Below are positions 23,501 through 36,136 of a stretch of 64,000 nt of DNA, piece after piece. Source of the stretch: Metallyticus violacea (Eukaryota > Arthropoda > Insecta > Mantodea > Metallyticidae); the NCBI GenBank assembly GCA_030762175.1, contig CM060834.1, positions 30,694,501 through 30,758,500 of the forward strand, written 5' to 3'. Position 1 is the stretch's first letter. Each line of letters starts with the position of its first letter. A program made the position numbers and the translations under genes. The notes under the pieces were generated by a model that was not told the DNA's origin, made no database searches, and saw only the letters and a program-made list of their open reading frames with translations.

Positions 23501-24689
23501 GAAGTACTTTTATTTTACAAAATATGTTATTATTAACAAAAATGTGAGCTATATCCCATCTATGAAGGTAATTTTTGTGATTTGTTACATTAATAGAAAA
23601 TACCTGAAAATTTTAATCATTTTAGCCATCATATTGACATAAAACTAGACGTAATATAAATTTTAGACGTTGAATTTAGATAAAAATTAGAAATGCACAT
23701 ATCTACGTGTCATATAACATTCATTTATGACAAATAGTTTTGGATGAAAATTCATCGAAACTTTACGTTCGCTCTGCGTTATATAGTGACAGTTTAAATC
23801 AGTATATTATGCTTAATTTTTTATTTTGAATCATGTTTCTAATATTCAAAGTTGCATAACTACATACGTTTAAACACCACGGATTATAGTTCTTTTTTAT
23901 TAATTTATATACTTTCACAAATTTTTACATTTAAATTAAATATTTGAATATTTAATTCAAATGTGGAAGCGAAGACATATTCAGCAATAATAAACACATT
24001 TTCTCCACAAAATTCACGTTTCTATAGTTAATACTGTCATGACCAGAACGTGAGATTAACTTACAATTTTACGGAACACGTGCCAAAGCTGGTGTGAACA
24101 TGAGGGGTGGGGATTGAGGTTTAACACTAAAATAATGGGAAGCCCATTACAGGCTCATTACAAATTTATTGCCATCTGTGGAACAGCTGTTACCATCCGT
24201 GTTCGGTTTCCCTCATGAGGTGATCGGCAGAGCTTTAAGTGCTGACGCCCTGTTGCCAGGGTCGATGACTGGCTCCATAGAATGTGCCTTCTGTACCAAA
24301 GCTGAAAATAGCTTAAAATACTTTTTTTCAGTGCTAAATTGGGAGGAGTTTCAGTTTTTATTTACGAAATAAGCATTTTCAGCAATGTATGTGGGTTGTT
24401 TACTGCCTTTAAGAATTTACTGGGTGACACTTTCTGTACTATGGACAGAACGTCTCAATTTGGATGCAAGGTAAAGTTTCTATCATAATAGTTGTCCACA
24501 TGAGCACAGTTTCCTGGTATAAATAAGCCAGTGGCGGATAATGACTTTTCATAAGGTTGAGACAAGGGATGTCCAAATTATTACAAAACTTTAATGTTTG
24601 TTATGCTAAATATACCACGAAAATAATTTTGTAATTTTATACAATTTTTCCTGTTCAGAATTATGGCATTGTGACTACTAATTATGTAT
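20591..24689. other. No recognised gene
   Basis: AT-rich DNA with a short (AAT)n near 20743 and the perfect hairpin at 21453-21488. A Cys-rich plus-strand open frame at 23146-23367 overlaps two open minus frames and looks fortuitous. Confidence 0.5.
21453..21488. repeat. Perfect 15-bp-stem hairpin
   Basis: CAGAATTGGAATAAC and its exact complement GTTATTCCAATTCTG are separated by a 6-nt loop TGAAGT. No coding or repeat context is recognised. Confidence 0.9.
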
Positions 24690-25400
24690 TTATTTGTTTA
24701 TTTATTTAACCTGAGAACAGTTAAAGCCATAGTCCTATATCTTCCACTCTAACAGGCGAAAGAAAAAAAAATAGCAAAAATGCAATGTACATAGTTATAT
24801 AAAATACAGAAAAAAATAAAGATATATACTGCACGTAAATATTGCATATTTTAATATAGTTAGAAAGTGGATAAAATAGTATTACTATTCCCCTTGTTCT
24901 CCAATAACTTTTCTGAGTACAAAGGGGAAGAAGAATGAGAGAGAAGAGAAGAGAACAGGATAAGAAGCGAAAAGCTAACTGTTGGGATTCCTAGATTTGA
25001 AATGACAATTTAATCTACGTTTAAATTGCTTTAGTGTCCGAAAATTTCTGACTTCAGAAGGAAGGGAGTTCCAAATTCTAGGGACAGACACGCTGAATGA
25101 GGTTGAATAGAAATGTGTGATGAGAAATAAACAGTAAAGTCATATCCATGGTTCGAGTTAGGGACAGGTATACGAAGAGAGAGACGATATACTGAAGGGT
25201 GGAGGTAATAGGAACGTAAGGGAAAGTCCTACGTTCATTTAAAGTAGCCACGACAGATGATTGTAAGTGATTATCAACCGAATTTACATATAATATTAAA
25301 AAGTACAGGCTCCACGTCTCATTCTTAAATTTATTTGCATAAAAACTCAATCTTTCTGTCCATTTTCTATGCATATACATCAAGTACTCTTAATGTGAAT
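24690..25400 (-). repeat. Possible LINE 3'-tail relic
   Basis: On the minus strand a low-complexity region ends in an (AAATA)n-like tail (plus strand 24686-24707, tatttatttgtttatttattt). Interior sequence such as CAGAAGGAAGGGAGTTCCAA looks like decayed repeat DNA, but no reverse transcriptase block is recognisable. The call rests mainly on the A-rich tail. Confidence 0.25.
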
Positions 25401-26301
25401 TTTTAATATTTCACTAAATCATTTATCGTCCCTTCCTGTAATTTTTTAAAAATATAGCGCCGTTATGCTGCAGTTTACAAGTAAGCAGAAATGCAGGGCA
25501 AAATACTTATAAATGAAGCGTTACTAACCTATTACATTGGTCGAGGTTCCAAGTACAGTAAAGTATGATTAAGAGAGTTTAAATAACTTTTAAAAATTAT
25601 TAGTCATAGTATATTGTGTTTACTATTAAAATAAATAATTACACCCTTTCATATTGCTATGACACAACTGAATATAGAGAAATAACATATTTTAAATTAA
25701 TATTTTCTGTTTCCTGGTTCTTCAGTTGGGCTTCAGGTTCTAAAATATGCCGTAAGAGGACAGACTGCAACCAGGACTTAGCTACACGTTAACGAATATT
25801 TCATTAAAACCTCCTTCATCTCTTCCTAACAGTGATATAAAAAATAGTTATTGCGTTTGCGCTTTATTGGCTATCTACGTCACAGACAGTGCACTTGTTC
25901 AATTCGTAAATAAAAATTATCAGAAACAAGTCAACTCATTGATTTTGGGTAATCTCAGTCTTACTGTCTTAATGAATACTTGCCCTGCAATACGCACCGA
26001 TGAAATCTTTCACCGAGTTTAAAAATATGATATGCATGACAGCAGAACATTTAAAAATAGGTTTTAAAAATCAACCGTGCATCTTAATCATAATTTAAAT
26101 GAGAAACACTTACCATCCAGATTTTTTTTTGTGTTAATTTCGATAGCAGCAATACGAGTAATTAGTTGACTACTTATTATTTTGAATTTAAACGCACAAA
26201 TATCTCACTTTCACTACATGTATTCTAAAGAAAATAAGAAAGGACACATATTTTCTAATATGTATACACCACTCTAGCTTATAAAGAAATTAAAATATTT
26301 G
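25401..26301. other. No recognised gene
   Basis: AT-rich; nothing identified before the 90-bp tandem duplication. Confidence 0.5.
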
Positions 26302-26485
26302 ATGTCACCTATGCTTGCTTCTTTACAAAAGAAAAGTTTTTTTTTTTTTTTTTAAAGCAATGCTACCAAAATATAAACGATGGTAATAAGTATGTCACCT
26401 ATGCTTGCTTCTTTACAAAAGAAAAGTTTTTTTTTGTTTTTTTTTTTAAAGCAATGCTACCAAAATATCAACGATGGTAATAAGT
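26302..26485 (+). repeat. 90-bp tandem duplication
   Basis: Two adjacent units (26302-26391 and 26392-26485) begin ATGTCACCTATGCTTGCTTC and end GATGGTAATAAGT. They differ by one substitution (ATATAAACG against ATATCAACG), an interrupting G in the poly-T tract and its length. It abuts the reverse transcriptase relic. Confidence 0.9.
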
Positions 26486-27490
26486 ACGATCTTCAATATT
26501 TCAAAGGCTTTTGATATTGTTTCTCAATATGTACTTTTTACAGAAATTGACCTTTTATAGCTTTTAGAATGTCTTGATTTTTTAAGGTCCTATTTTAATA
26601 CTAGATGCCAGGCAACCTATTTTAGTGGACATTTATCCAAATTTAAATTCGTAGATCATGGGAGTTCCTCAGGGTTCCATATTAGGACCTATATGTTTTA
26701 TTATTTATATTAATGATCTTTCTTTACTTCTTTGTGAGGTAAATTTGAACTCCAATTTGGGTGCAGACAATTTAGCTATTATCTTATAGGATAAAGTTGG
26801 AAATGTAAAAACAAAATTATATGTGAAATCCTCTTTGTTAATGAATGGTGGAACGCCATGAAATTAACTATGAATAATGGTAAAACCGTAGGAATTCAAT
26901 TTAAATTTAATACTGGTACTGGGACCATCATGAAATTCTTAGGTATTTACATAGATTCTGATCTTGATTGGTCGACTCATATTAATTATATTTTTAATAA
27001 ACTCACCAGTGGATTATTTATGTTAAGAAATTTAAGTTACAGTGTTATAAAGGACATGGTATCGAAGGTTTATTTTGTTTACATATTTATTTGCACATTA
27101 ATTATTGTATTCTCTAATGGCGTAATCATCCTTTACAAATTTCAGATTTCTATTTACAAAAAAAAAGTCCTTTAGACAGATCTGGGAGTTCATTCCAAAT
27201 ATCATTGCAAGCCATTTTTACTGACTTGGGTGCTTTGATTTTGTATGTGCTTAATTGTTTGTTACATGTTAAGAATAATGTAAACAGTTTTATTATAGTT
27301 TGATCTAATATTCATAATTACTCGACTAGTAACAGTTTATATCTTTACATTAATAAATTCAAGTATTCCAAAATTCAGAATATTTTTAGCCCTTTTTTGT
27401 CCAACTGTTTAATAATCTTCCACAAAGATTCAGAGAATTCTCTTATTTAACATTTAAGGAGACTATGCGTCATATAATTTGGTAGCTAAT
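26486..27490 (+). pseudogene. Jockey/CR1-like non-LTR reverse transcriptase relic
   Basis: Plus-strand frames together give reverse transcriptase blocks in order: NISKAFDIV (motif A); GVPQGSILGPICFIIYINDL (motif B, split by a frameshift); LGADNLAII where FADD is expected, so one catalytic Asp pair is damaged; NNGKTVGIQF; FLGIYIDSDLDWSTHINYIF; and NKLTSGLFMLRNL in an open stretch (26858-27175). The decayed C-terminus includes CKPF, LLHVKNNVNSF and a final ETLRHIIW-like segment. This is the C-terminal half of ORF2 of a Jockey- or CR1-type LINE; the endonuclease and 5' part are absent, as in a 5'-truncated insertion. The 5' boundary abuts a 90-bp tandem duplication. Confidence 0.75.
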
Positions 27491-30400
27491 CTATTATATA
27501 CGGTAAATGATTTTAGTAAATTGGTAGTTCCTTTATATTGTCTTTTTCTTTTGATGTTACTATACTGTAACAGTTTCTGGTAAAATAGAATTACCACTAC
27601 TGTAAATTTATCTACATATTTAACATACTTTAGCCATGTAGCATATATTATTTGATATTACATAAAATCCGCGCTGTAAAATGCGCCAAACATCAGCAGG
27701 GAACACTTTTTATTAAGTACAATTAATCTCACTTCTACCACTAACACTACGCTTTCTAGTTAATTACAAAGTGAAGCTACAATGCGTTCATTTAGCTATT
27801 GAACGGCTGATAGCTTTTTCATTTTTGGCATGATGGCTACATGAGGAATAGACGCATTCCACTTTTTAACTTTATTGGTTTTCACCGCTAATTTCCAAAG
27901 GTCAAGATGGCTGACCTTACGACAGTCTCACCGGAAAATGACTTCATTTCCAGTTATACATCTAAAGCGGAAGTTGTGAGGCAACTAACTCTTTTTAATT
28001 GAAGAAAGGGAAGTAAGTAAAACAGTACCCACAATGCTCGCAATCAACCCAATTTCACAAAAGCATTAGTTCCAGTTGAAAAAATATTCCAAGTCCAGGC
28101 AAATATGAAAGAATAGGATGTGATTCTATCTCATTTCACTGGGAAATGGAATGAAATCCGCGCGGGGCTGTTCAAACACATTCTGTCTCCGAAATAATCA
28201 GGTTTTACTGCAGTCTACTGCTTGGCTCAACGCAAATGGAACATAAACTCTGGAGCGAAGACAGGCGTTAATGTGGTATAACTGGCAAGGTAACCGCTGC
28301 TTCAATGTTTACTTCACAACGCTTTTAGTATCATAACAAGGCGCAACGTTATGACAATGAAACACATTCTTATTTTCACACAGGTTGTTTTTGAGGATAA
28401 AAAGACGCAAATATATGTTCCAAAATTTCAGCTAAATTGTGTAAAATTAGAGAAAATATTTATTCAATATATGTTATACAGAATGAGCCAAATTTTCCAT
28501 TTATACTAAGAACCTTTATTATCATTTGTGTTTGTAGGCTTCTATGACGTATCTGTATATCTATCAGGGACCTACGGCGCTGGCCGCTTCATGATTGATG
28601 GATTTTTCTAAATGTTCCTCTCATTCCTTGTTGAGCTTCTTCCTGGCATGACTCCGCTGTTTACATGCTGTCTTGTATTTTTATCTTGATGACCGGAGTT
28701 AGGTACGCCTATCATGCTTCACATTGTCCATTGTTTGCCAAATCAGAATACTTTGTTTTAGTAGCGTCTCCCAAATCGAGTCTACAAGTTAGCCTTGTTA
28801 TTATTATTTTCTTTTAACATTTCAATACTTCATCTGATAATTCTCTGATGAAAATAGCGACTAATTGCTGAAATTTCTATGTTGTCAAAGTAAACATTGT
28901 GTTATTAACGGTATTACTGACATTTGTTTGTTTTAGTTTGAAGCTCCTGATGTGTACTTTCCGGCATGAGAGAATTGATCTCTCAGGAGAAGTTTGACCT
29001 GTATATGCTTTACCAATAACTTATAAATATCAGAATCTAGTACGGAGTTATGGTCGTCTTTAACAGAGAGGATGTAGAAAGGATTTACTATACAATGTAT
29101 GGAAAAAGGTTAGAACAAGGCTAGAGGCAGGAAATTGAGGCAGAATGTTCCATGAAAATCTCCAATTACATGGGGTATGCTCGTTCTAGGGAGAAAGGCA
29201 ATATCAGGAATGGCTGATTAAAACGCAGTTCCCAGAAAACTTTTAAAAGCAAAAAGAGGTCCACTGGTATGCTGAAACCTGTTTGCGAACCATACTAATT
29301 AGTTAAATATAGGCATTTTCCTACTCAAAGTATGCGAAGCTAGAAGCAATTTATTTTCTGGTTAGAACCAACAACTAGTATAGTTATAAATAATATATAA
29401 TATGTTTCCATTCATATATCTGTAAATACCGTTTTTCCAATTTTTTTGAGAAAAATTTTAGTGTTTTATTTTTTATTATTATTTGTTCCTCTTTCTAATT
29501 GTGTATCATACTCAAATATATACGGTCTACGACCCATACATAAAATACATTAGTAATGCATGTGTAGTATTTTGTTACAATAAAGATACACCTACTACCA
29601 CTACTATTAACTACTACAAATAAAAATACACCATCTACCACTGCACTACTACTATTGCAAATAAACAAATTAGAATTTTTTCGATAGATTCGATCAAAAT
29701 ACGTGACTTAGGAGAAATTTGAACCCCTAAATTCTGTCAGGGCATCCAAATACTCGCAGCTCTATCGGATCACAGTCAAGGCCCTCTAATATGTATGGTT
29801 TGCCTATATAAGACCAGTCGTGCCAATATGTATTTAATCTCCCTAAAAGTTGGCTCTTAATACACATATAAAGAAAAAATACAACAAACCAAATATGATT
29901 TAATCTTATAACCTTACAAAGGTTTTTCAACAAACTATTAAAGCTCGTATTTTGAGTAAGAGGTAAGATTTTGACTTTCGATGGTCGAATCCGGCATTTC
30001 CTGTAGAGAAATCCAATGTCCTTAGTAGCGCTTTTCCATTTTGGCAATATCCTTATCGAAGCGATCCCTTCATCGCCGCTGCGGAACCCAAATTAGCAAT
30101 GAAAAATCGAGGTGAGAATGAAAAAATGAAGTTTCAAAGGCATATGGTACTCAAGATTTTATAGCTCTCTAGAAGATCGTTTACCGAGTTTACACAATTT
30201 GGGACTTTTGTGTTCCCCAGAAGTTAAAACAGTTATGGCTTTGAAAGAATTCCAGTCAGACATCTCTACTTCAATCAGTTTCGTGTCAAACAGCATAATG
30301 CTCGAATGCACAAATCTCAGTTTTTATCAGCTTTTACAATAAAATCTATGCACAATTGATTTCGCTTCCTCGTGGTGTCATAAGTTTGGAATATATAAAT

Positions 30401-30535
30401 ATTTTAGCGATTAGAGTAATTCATTGATCTCCCTATCTACAAGATCTCACGATTTCATTGCAGTCCTGGACAATTGTTCAGAAGGCTGTGATTATTTTTG
30501 TTGTCTTTGCATTTTAGGCATAACGTGGAAAATGA
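27491..30535. other. No recognised gene
   Basis: AT-rich with (CTACTAC)-like low complexity at 29580-29660. A 106-codon minus-strand open frame (29727-30047) was examined without recognising a family. 29040-29500 may be a decayed retroelement, but no motif supports it. Confidence 0.45.
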
Positions 30536-30676
30536 AGTAATTAGATGTTCAAGAGTGCCAACCTTCAGAGAACTATAGAATATCGTAAAAGCAGTTGTAG
30601 AAAATAAAAAAGCTGACGGAACGAGTATGAAGGAAAAGCAAAAAGCTTGGGGAACTATTTCCCGTGAGATTTGAGT
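30536..30676 (+). pseudogene. Broken Myb/SANT-like (zeste-type) DNA-binding domain
   Basis: Plus strand: FREL, stop, NIVKAVVENKKADGTSMKEK, QKAWGTISREI, stop. Conserved Asn-Lys-Lys, Lys-Glu-Lys and Lys-Ala-Trp spacing matches the Myb/SANT-like domain (Pfam Myb_DNA-bind_5), common in insect zeste-like regulators and in accessory proteins of Harbinger transposons. A pyrimidine tract plus TTTTAG lies just upstream (30500-30517), but the in-frame stop makes this a relic rather than a usable exon. No partner transposase is adjacent. Confidence 0.5.
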
Positions 30677-33119
30677 CACTTACTGTCTGTACATTTAATG
30701 AAAAATAACGTTTTCCGTTACAGAAGACCTCGCATTTCCCTCCCCCATTCAGGACAATAGCTATCGAAAAATAACTCGAAACATACCCGTATAATCTCTA
30801 ACCCTAGAATGATAAGCTCTCTTGTTACTATAAATACGTAAGATGTGTCTCTTAGACTCGCTGTATTTATACGGAAATTCTGAACTAATGAAGCACTGGT
30901 GCCTTAAAAATCTATCTATATAAAATATTTATTTAAACGTAAAGCGCATTTAATATATGGATCATTTTACATTGTTTATCATTGCAACATTTACATTGTG
31001 AGTTTTGGGAATATCTTTAACACAAATAATCTACGACAAATCATATTTTTGTCAAACATATACCTACTTTCTCACTTCTGCATAATCATCAAAACTTAGG
31101 AAAAATGATATTGTTAGTCGTACTTATAGTTTACATTTGACTGCACATTATATAAACATTACCATATGTTTTACACATATCTTTACTTTTAATGAACCCT
31201 TACTTATATTAATAGCATGTTTCATTCGCTGAACTGTTGACTTGTAAAGTTGTATTTTGACCTTAATTTCATGTGAAGTTATACAAACATTTCAGCCAAT
31301 AAAGCACGGAATATGTGACATCTTCACTTTTTCTCAGTTATTCCAGGTTAGGTTTTCAAAAAAAAAAAAAAAATTATGTAAATTGATTTATTACAATACT
31401 TAATATTCTCATACTTATTTGCATTTTCAACTGATGGATGATGTACTGTAGAAAGTAACACAATTACCTTATCTCTATCTCACGCTTAAATAGAACACTG
31501 GAGTATGGTCTCAAGTGAAACCAAAGTCCGATTTTTTGTTCTTTTTTGTCTCTTCTTGGTAGGAATTCTGTGGGAAATTTTTGTTTTTAAGATGATGTTG
31601 TGCTTTTGTATCTTAGATTGATTTGGAGGGTTTTTATTCCGTACAAAATCCATTTTTTCCCAAGAACATGCCTCTGTATTTGGCAATGTTGCAGTATCGT
31701 ATTCCATGAGATTGTATAAGCGTTACATATTTTGTATGTAAATTACTTCACTAGTTAAATGGTCTTCTTCATCATTATCAGACTTATAGTCTGAATCGAA
31801 TTCACTAAAATAATAATTTTCACCTGAATCACTCTACTGCAGTAACTCAACAATTTCTTCTTCTTGTCATCTTTCTTTTGTATAATATAAGAACCAACAA
31901 AAAAACAGCATAATCTGACATATGAGCAAGGCTTTTACAAACAATAGAACCCAATAGCAATAGTGCAGTCGATAAACAGTAAAGATTTTTATTTTCAAAC
32001 GAGTCTATCACACTTGTTTTGAGTGTCAGTGTAACAAAAACACGTTTTAAGTCATATATGCTCTGTATGATAAACTAGAATAGTCCGTTATCATTATCTG
32101 ATAGAAAAACTTATTTTAGAAAAAGAGAAAGATGGAAAGGTCAAAAGTTATACATCAAAAAAGGCACTGCAGTAAGTCTGGGAAATTCATGTTAGGTATT
32201 TCAGGATCAAGTTCTATTTTTAAAACAAACCGTGTTTCTTCACTTTATTGTTGACTGACAAGTGGTTACGGCAAATTTTCTTTTGTTTCCGTATTTCAAC
32301 TAAAATAAATGTCTGAACCTGAAACTACCTATAAATGTCTATCTCTTAATTCCTTGTATTGCGTTTATTCGTTACAGACATACTACAGGTTTCGCAAGCA
32401 TACCAGCTTTAAAAATAAAAATAAATGGCTTTTTAATTTAAATATTGTGTGAAAATCTCTAAGGTTTAGCTAATGACTTGTTTTATTAACCATACGCCAC
32501 TGGATGGGATGGCTAGAGGAACAAAAGTGTCCACTGTGATCGTTTTATACGCGGGTTTAGCGCAGTGGACATTATATCAGTACGTACAGTTAATCTAGAT
32601 TGTAGTTAGCACTCTCCCTTCCCTCTGGATTATTCGCAGGAGTCTCTCTCTCATTATTGGCCGGGATAAAGTACGCTTCCTCTTCCCAGAGCCAGGGTTA
32701 GCAGCAATTAATTTAACAAACAGCTACAGACCAATTTATCGTCCCAACTCCCGTAGAACTGCTGGGATATGCAATCGCGCGAACCGGGATTGCAGCAGGA
32801 GTTTGCGAAACTCTGTTCTGAAGGAACAAGTGACTTACGACTTAGTCGTAATCAACTGAAAGGTCAGTTACCACTTGAATCAAGTTTGCCGCTGTGTGGA
32901 GAACTTAAGGAAAAACGCACACATTCCGTATCGCTTACATACAGTCTGTTCTAGCTTGTTAAACTCCTCTAAAGGGGTACTGGTTTACAGGTACGCCCCT
33001 GTTGCTAGTGATGAAAATAAGCAACTAAGGTAGTTCTCGAGTACAAGTGTAATTTGAACCACTAAAGGACAGTTATTTGCAATTCAAAAGCTATTTTGGT
33101 TATTAGGGGCGTGTTTCAA
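30677..33119. other. Mostly unrecognised
   Basis: Apart from the possible piggyBac fragment at 31.5-31.9 kb this is AT-rich DNA. A GC-richer island at 32590-32960 has no recognisable coding or tRNA-like signal. Confidence 0.45.
31486..31870 (-). pseudogene. Possible piggyBac N-terminal fragment
   Basis: Minus strand: an acidic stretch (EEEIVELLQ, stop, SDSGENYYFSEFDSDYKSDN, DEED) is followed by ACSWEKMDFVRNKNPPNQSK and HNIILKTK. Acidic leader, Trp and a basic segment ending in NI occur in this order at the start of piggyBac transposases. The catalytic region would lie left of 31486 and is not recognisable. It could also be an unrelated acidic ORF. Confidence 0.45.
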
Positions 33120-33400
33120 AATAATTATGTTTTTATCTTACGCTGTAGAAGCCCATTTTATTATTTTTTTCATATACTATCCTTGTCCTCACAGTATCAC
33201 TCTGCAGCCGTTTCTGCACTGCGGTGAATCATTGTATTCAAGAGTCATCCCGCGAACTGCATCTTTTAGAGAGCTAAAGAGATAGAAGTCAAAAGGTACA
33301 AGATGCGGGCTGTAGATAGCGAGGAAAGAAAGCCTACCAGTGCTTTGTGATTTCTCGCAGAGTTGAACAAGACCCGCATTATTGGGAAGGATAATTTGGT
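33120..33400 (-). pseudogene. Mariner-like transposase C-terminal fragment
   Basis: Minus-strand reading gives IYSPHLVPFDFYLFSSLKDA followed by VRGMTLEYNDS. This is the segment after the second catalytic Asp in mariner/SETMAR-like transposases, with the third Asp kept (FDFY) while the conserved SPD is SPH. A frame change then gives VQKRLQSDT and a terminal HNYFE-like end. It sits about 180 bp left of the 27-bp-TIR mariner and in opposite orientation, so it is a separate insertion. Confidence 0.5.
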
Positions 33401-33581
33401 CATAACTTGAAGAGTACGAACGCTCAAGTCAAGTTCAGTAGCTTTGTTCCGTTTATGTTAAACAAGACGTCTTATTGCATTGTTTTGATTGTTGTAGGGT
33501 GTTCGTTAATTTAGTGTTATTGGGAGGGGAAGTGTATTAAGGAAAGAAAATGTCCTTTAGTGGCAGTGGATAGTCAAGTTA

Positions 33582-34733
33582 TGAGGGTAGGTCCATAGAT
33601 TTCCGGCCTCGTCGATAAGGATTATCATCTTCACAAAACCCTTATCTATTAAGAAAATAATTGCAGTTGTAACTTTCGCTCCGCTGTTTTTCAGATAAAG
33701 TTGCATAAAGAAGGTTACGTGTAGAAGATTGTGACATGTTCAAAATGGAGTATAGAGCTGTTATTAAGTTCTTCAACAAAAGAAATTAAACACCGATTGA
33801 ACGGTGTATATGGGGAAGAAACCCGCTCATATTCTACCGTAAAAGAATGGGCCGAACTTTTCCCAATGGATTGAGATATCATTGAAGACGAAGAGAGAGC
33901 AGGGCGGCCCTTGGAGGTGCTCACTCCTGAAAACATCGCTCTTGTGGACGAGAAATTATGGAAGATCAGCGGCTCAAAGTTACAGAAATAGCAGCAAGGT
34001 TAGGCCTTTCTAAAACAACAACCCATAGAAATATTCAGGAATATTTAAACATGAATAAAGTTAGTGCAAGTTGGATGCCTTGACTTCTTTCCTCAACCCA
34101 AAAGCAGCAACGAGCCATCTGTTGTCAGGAATTTTTGGAGCTCTGCCGTGGCAACGAGAGAAAACTTCTGAAAACCATTGTTACAGTAGATGAAACAATG
34201 GTCCTCTCCTATGACCCTTGTCCAAAAAGGAATCAATGGAGTGGCAAAAAATTTGGCGAAGGACCGCCTCAAGAGGCCAAGGTCACTCAGTCAAACAAGA
34301 AGATCATGGCCACAACCTTTTGGGACTGTGAAGGAATACTCTTCATTGACTTCAAGGAGAGGAATACCACAGCAAATGGGGAGTACTATGCTGGCCTACT
34401 GCACAGAGAAAAGACGAGGAAAGCTGACACAGCTGTGAAGAAATGTGGCTTCAAGGAGGTTGACCATCCACCAAACAGTCCAGATCTAGCTTACAATTAC
34501 ATTTTCTCTTCTCAAAACTCAAGGAAGGAACTTTAAGTGTGACGAAGAAGTGATGGACGTTGTTATGTCCATTTTGCAGACAATACTTTTTTTTTTGGTG
34601 GGGCTGAAATGTTAATTTAAAGATGTGAGAAGTATATTGCAATAAAGGGTAACTATATTGAAAAGTGAAATATAGTTTTGTCTTCATCATACCTATAAAA
34701 TGGTTAGACCGGAAACTTATGTACCTACCCTCA
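33582..34733 (+). mobile_element. Mariner-like element with 27-bp TIRs
   Basis: A complete but dead element of 1152 bp. The left terminus, TGAGGGTAGGTCCATAGATT and on to 33608, and the complement of 34707-34733 agree at 23 of 27 positions. TTA precedes the left end, consistent with a TA target; the right flank reads TG, so the duplication has decayed. The interior holds a transposase relic in the same orientation. Its TIR sequence differs from the element at 11.2 kb, so the two are separate families. Confidence 0.82.
33735..34536 (+). pseudogene. Mariner transposase pseudogene with deleted catalytic core
   Basis: A transposase relic inside the 27-bp-TIR element. Recognisable blocks across several frames are MEYRAVIKFFNK; an HTH region with NGVYGEETRSYSTVKEWA and RAGRPLEVLTPENI; RLKVTEIAARLGLSKTT; then one open stretch at 34135-34536. 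The open stretch has VDETMVLSYDP (first catalytic Asp), KIMATTFWDCEGILFIDF and VDHPPNSPDLAYNYIF. The block that normally carries the second catalytic Asp (HDNA) is missing between HREKTRKA and CGFKEVDHP, and the third Asp position appears as Asn with one codon lost nearby. With frameshifts upstream as well, no activity is possible. The family call rests on the order of blocks and the matched TIRs. Confidence 0.8.
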
Positions 34734-36059
34734 TGCACAGAAATTTCTAGGAGCAAGTCTTGTGTTGTATTCTGATTGGTAATTGGTAGTTTCCCACTAA
34801 AGAGAAATGGTTACAGGCAGGAACGTATCATGTATCACATCTTTCTTTCCTTCAATTTGGAAACACTAAGAAGTTAAATTAGTAGAAATTGCAATGCCCA
34901 CTCTTTCATTACCTGGAAGTATGTAATATAGTTCATAATACGATTTAGTAAATAATATTTTTGATTTAACAAAATTCTCTGCTTATACACAGTAAAGCGA
35001 GTATATTCTTACATTAAAATGTCGTAGAAATAGTATTTGTAAATAAAAGAAGGATCGTGGCAATACGAGGGCTGATTGGCTCGACCATATTCTGATGGTG
35101 ACATATGCTTTTCCCAATGATGAACACCACCATTTCCACAAACACATTTGTAAGCACTTCTGACTACATTTTGAATTCTCTCTCTATCATAACTAGCTAC
35201 AGAAGATGGCACTACACGAGATAAATCAAACAGACTTCAAAGATGCTGCACACAGGATATTTTCTTCTTCTTCTTAACAGTACAGCCCATGAAGTTCCTG
35301 ATCTAATCGTGAGAGGGTAACTAAGATCAAGTACAATTAATTTATTCTTATTTTCTTACAGACAGCAGAAGGGAAACTAGAAACTCTCTTTTTCAGGCAT
35401 ACAGTTCTTTAACGTGCTATAAATTTACGACAGGGAATTTACAAATTAAAACTTCCTCCCGGATGACTTGTGCTCTGTGTATTTTATCTTGAAAAATTCT
35501 TAGACCTCAGTCAAGATCGAAAATGCTAACACAAACTATTTTATTAAAAAGGCATAATTATATGAAGACTTTTTCGCCTCACCGTGCTGGTGGCATTATA
35601 CATTTTAATTTTAGAACATTTTTCATTTATCTGGGATAGGATTGAATTCATAGAGGCAGAGGAGGATATTTCGATACTTCAGCTTTGCTCTAGGGCTAGC
35701 CGTCTGTGCCTACGCTCTCAATGGGAACACCTCGAGAAAGGAATGGGGTGGGGTGAGGGAGACACAGTGCGGCCAGGATTCACGTGTGATAAGGCACCAA
35801 CATATACTGGGTCCCTAATGTTGTTTCCAGAAAGAAAAAACCCAAGCCCCGACCTTGTCACAGAAGGGCCGATTTTGTACCAGACGCCGGGACAGAAGTC
35901 TTTACAAAGCGCAAGCTCCGTCACGACGCACTAGCCCACCTCGCATGGCAACTTTCACTCTCTAACAGAACCAACGGAATAAATTGGTAAATTGGAAAGG
36001 AAAGATTCAGCCCAATATTCGCTTAAACGATCAAGGAAACCACGAACAAAATCCAAGGC
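34734..36059. other. Unrecognised DNA with a GC-rich block
   Basis: 34734-35570 is AT-rich. 35640-35940 is GC-rich on the left side of the tRNA-like sequence at 36.1 kb and may be the body of that SINE; its open frames on both strands are not recognised. Confidence 0.4.
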
Positions 36060-36136
36060 CAAGATGGCCGGCCCTGTGCGATCTGCACCTCGGACCTTCA
36101 TAATGCAAGTCCTCAGCGTTACCGCCTGAGCTACCC
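36060..36136 (-). repeat. tRNA-like sequence, probable SINE head
   Basis: Minus strand: GCGGGGTAGCTCAGGCGGTA contains a good box A (TAGCTCAGGCGG), followed about 50 bp later by a degraded box B (GGTGCAGATCGCAC). The 3' CCA-end pairing and clover-leaf stems are imperfect, so a functional tRNA is unlikely. A GC-rich block continues on the minus strand to about 35640 and could be the SINE body. Confidence 0.45.

Noticed and set aside
29727..30047. 106-codon minus-strand frame MPKWKSATKDIGFLYRKC
   Set aside because: No family recognised, no splice context, AT-rich codons; treated as chance.
35640..35934. GC-rich block as a coding exon
   Set aside because: Open on both strands without recognisable residues or clear splice sites and continuous with a tRNA-like head; more likely a SINE body.
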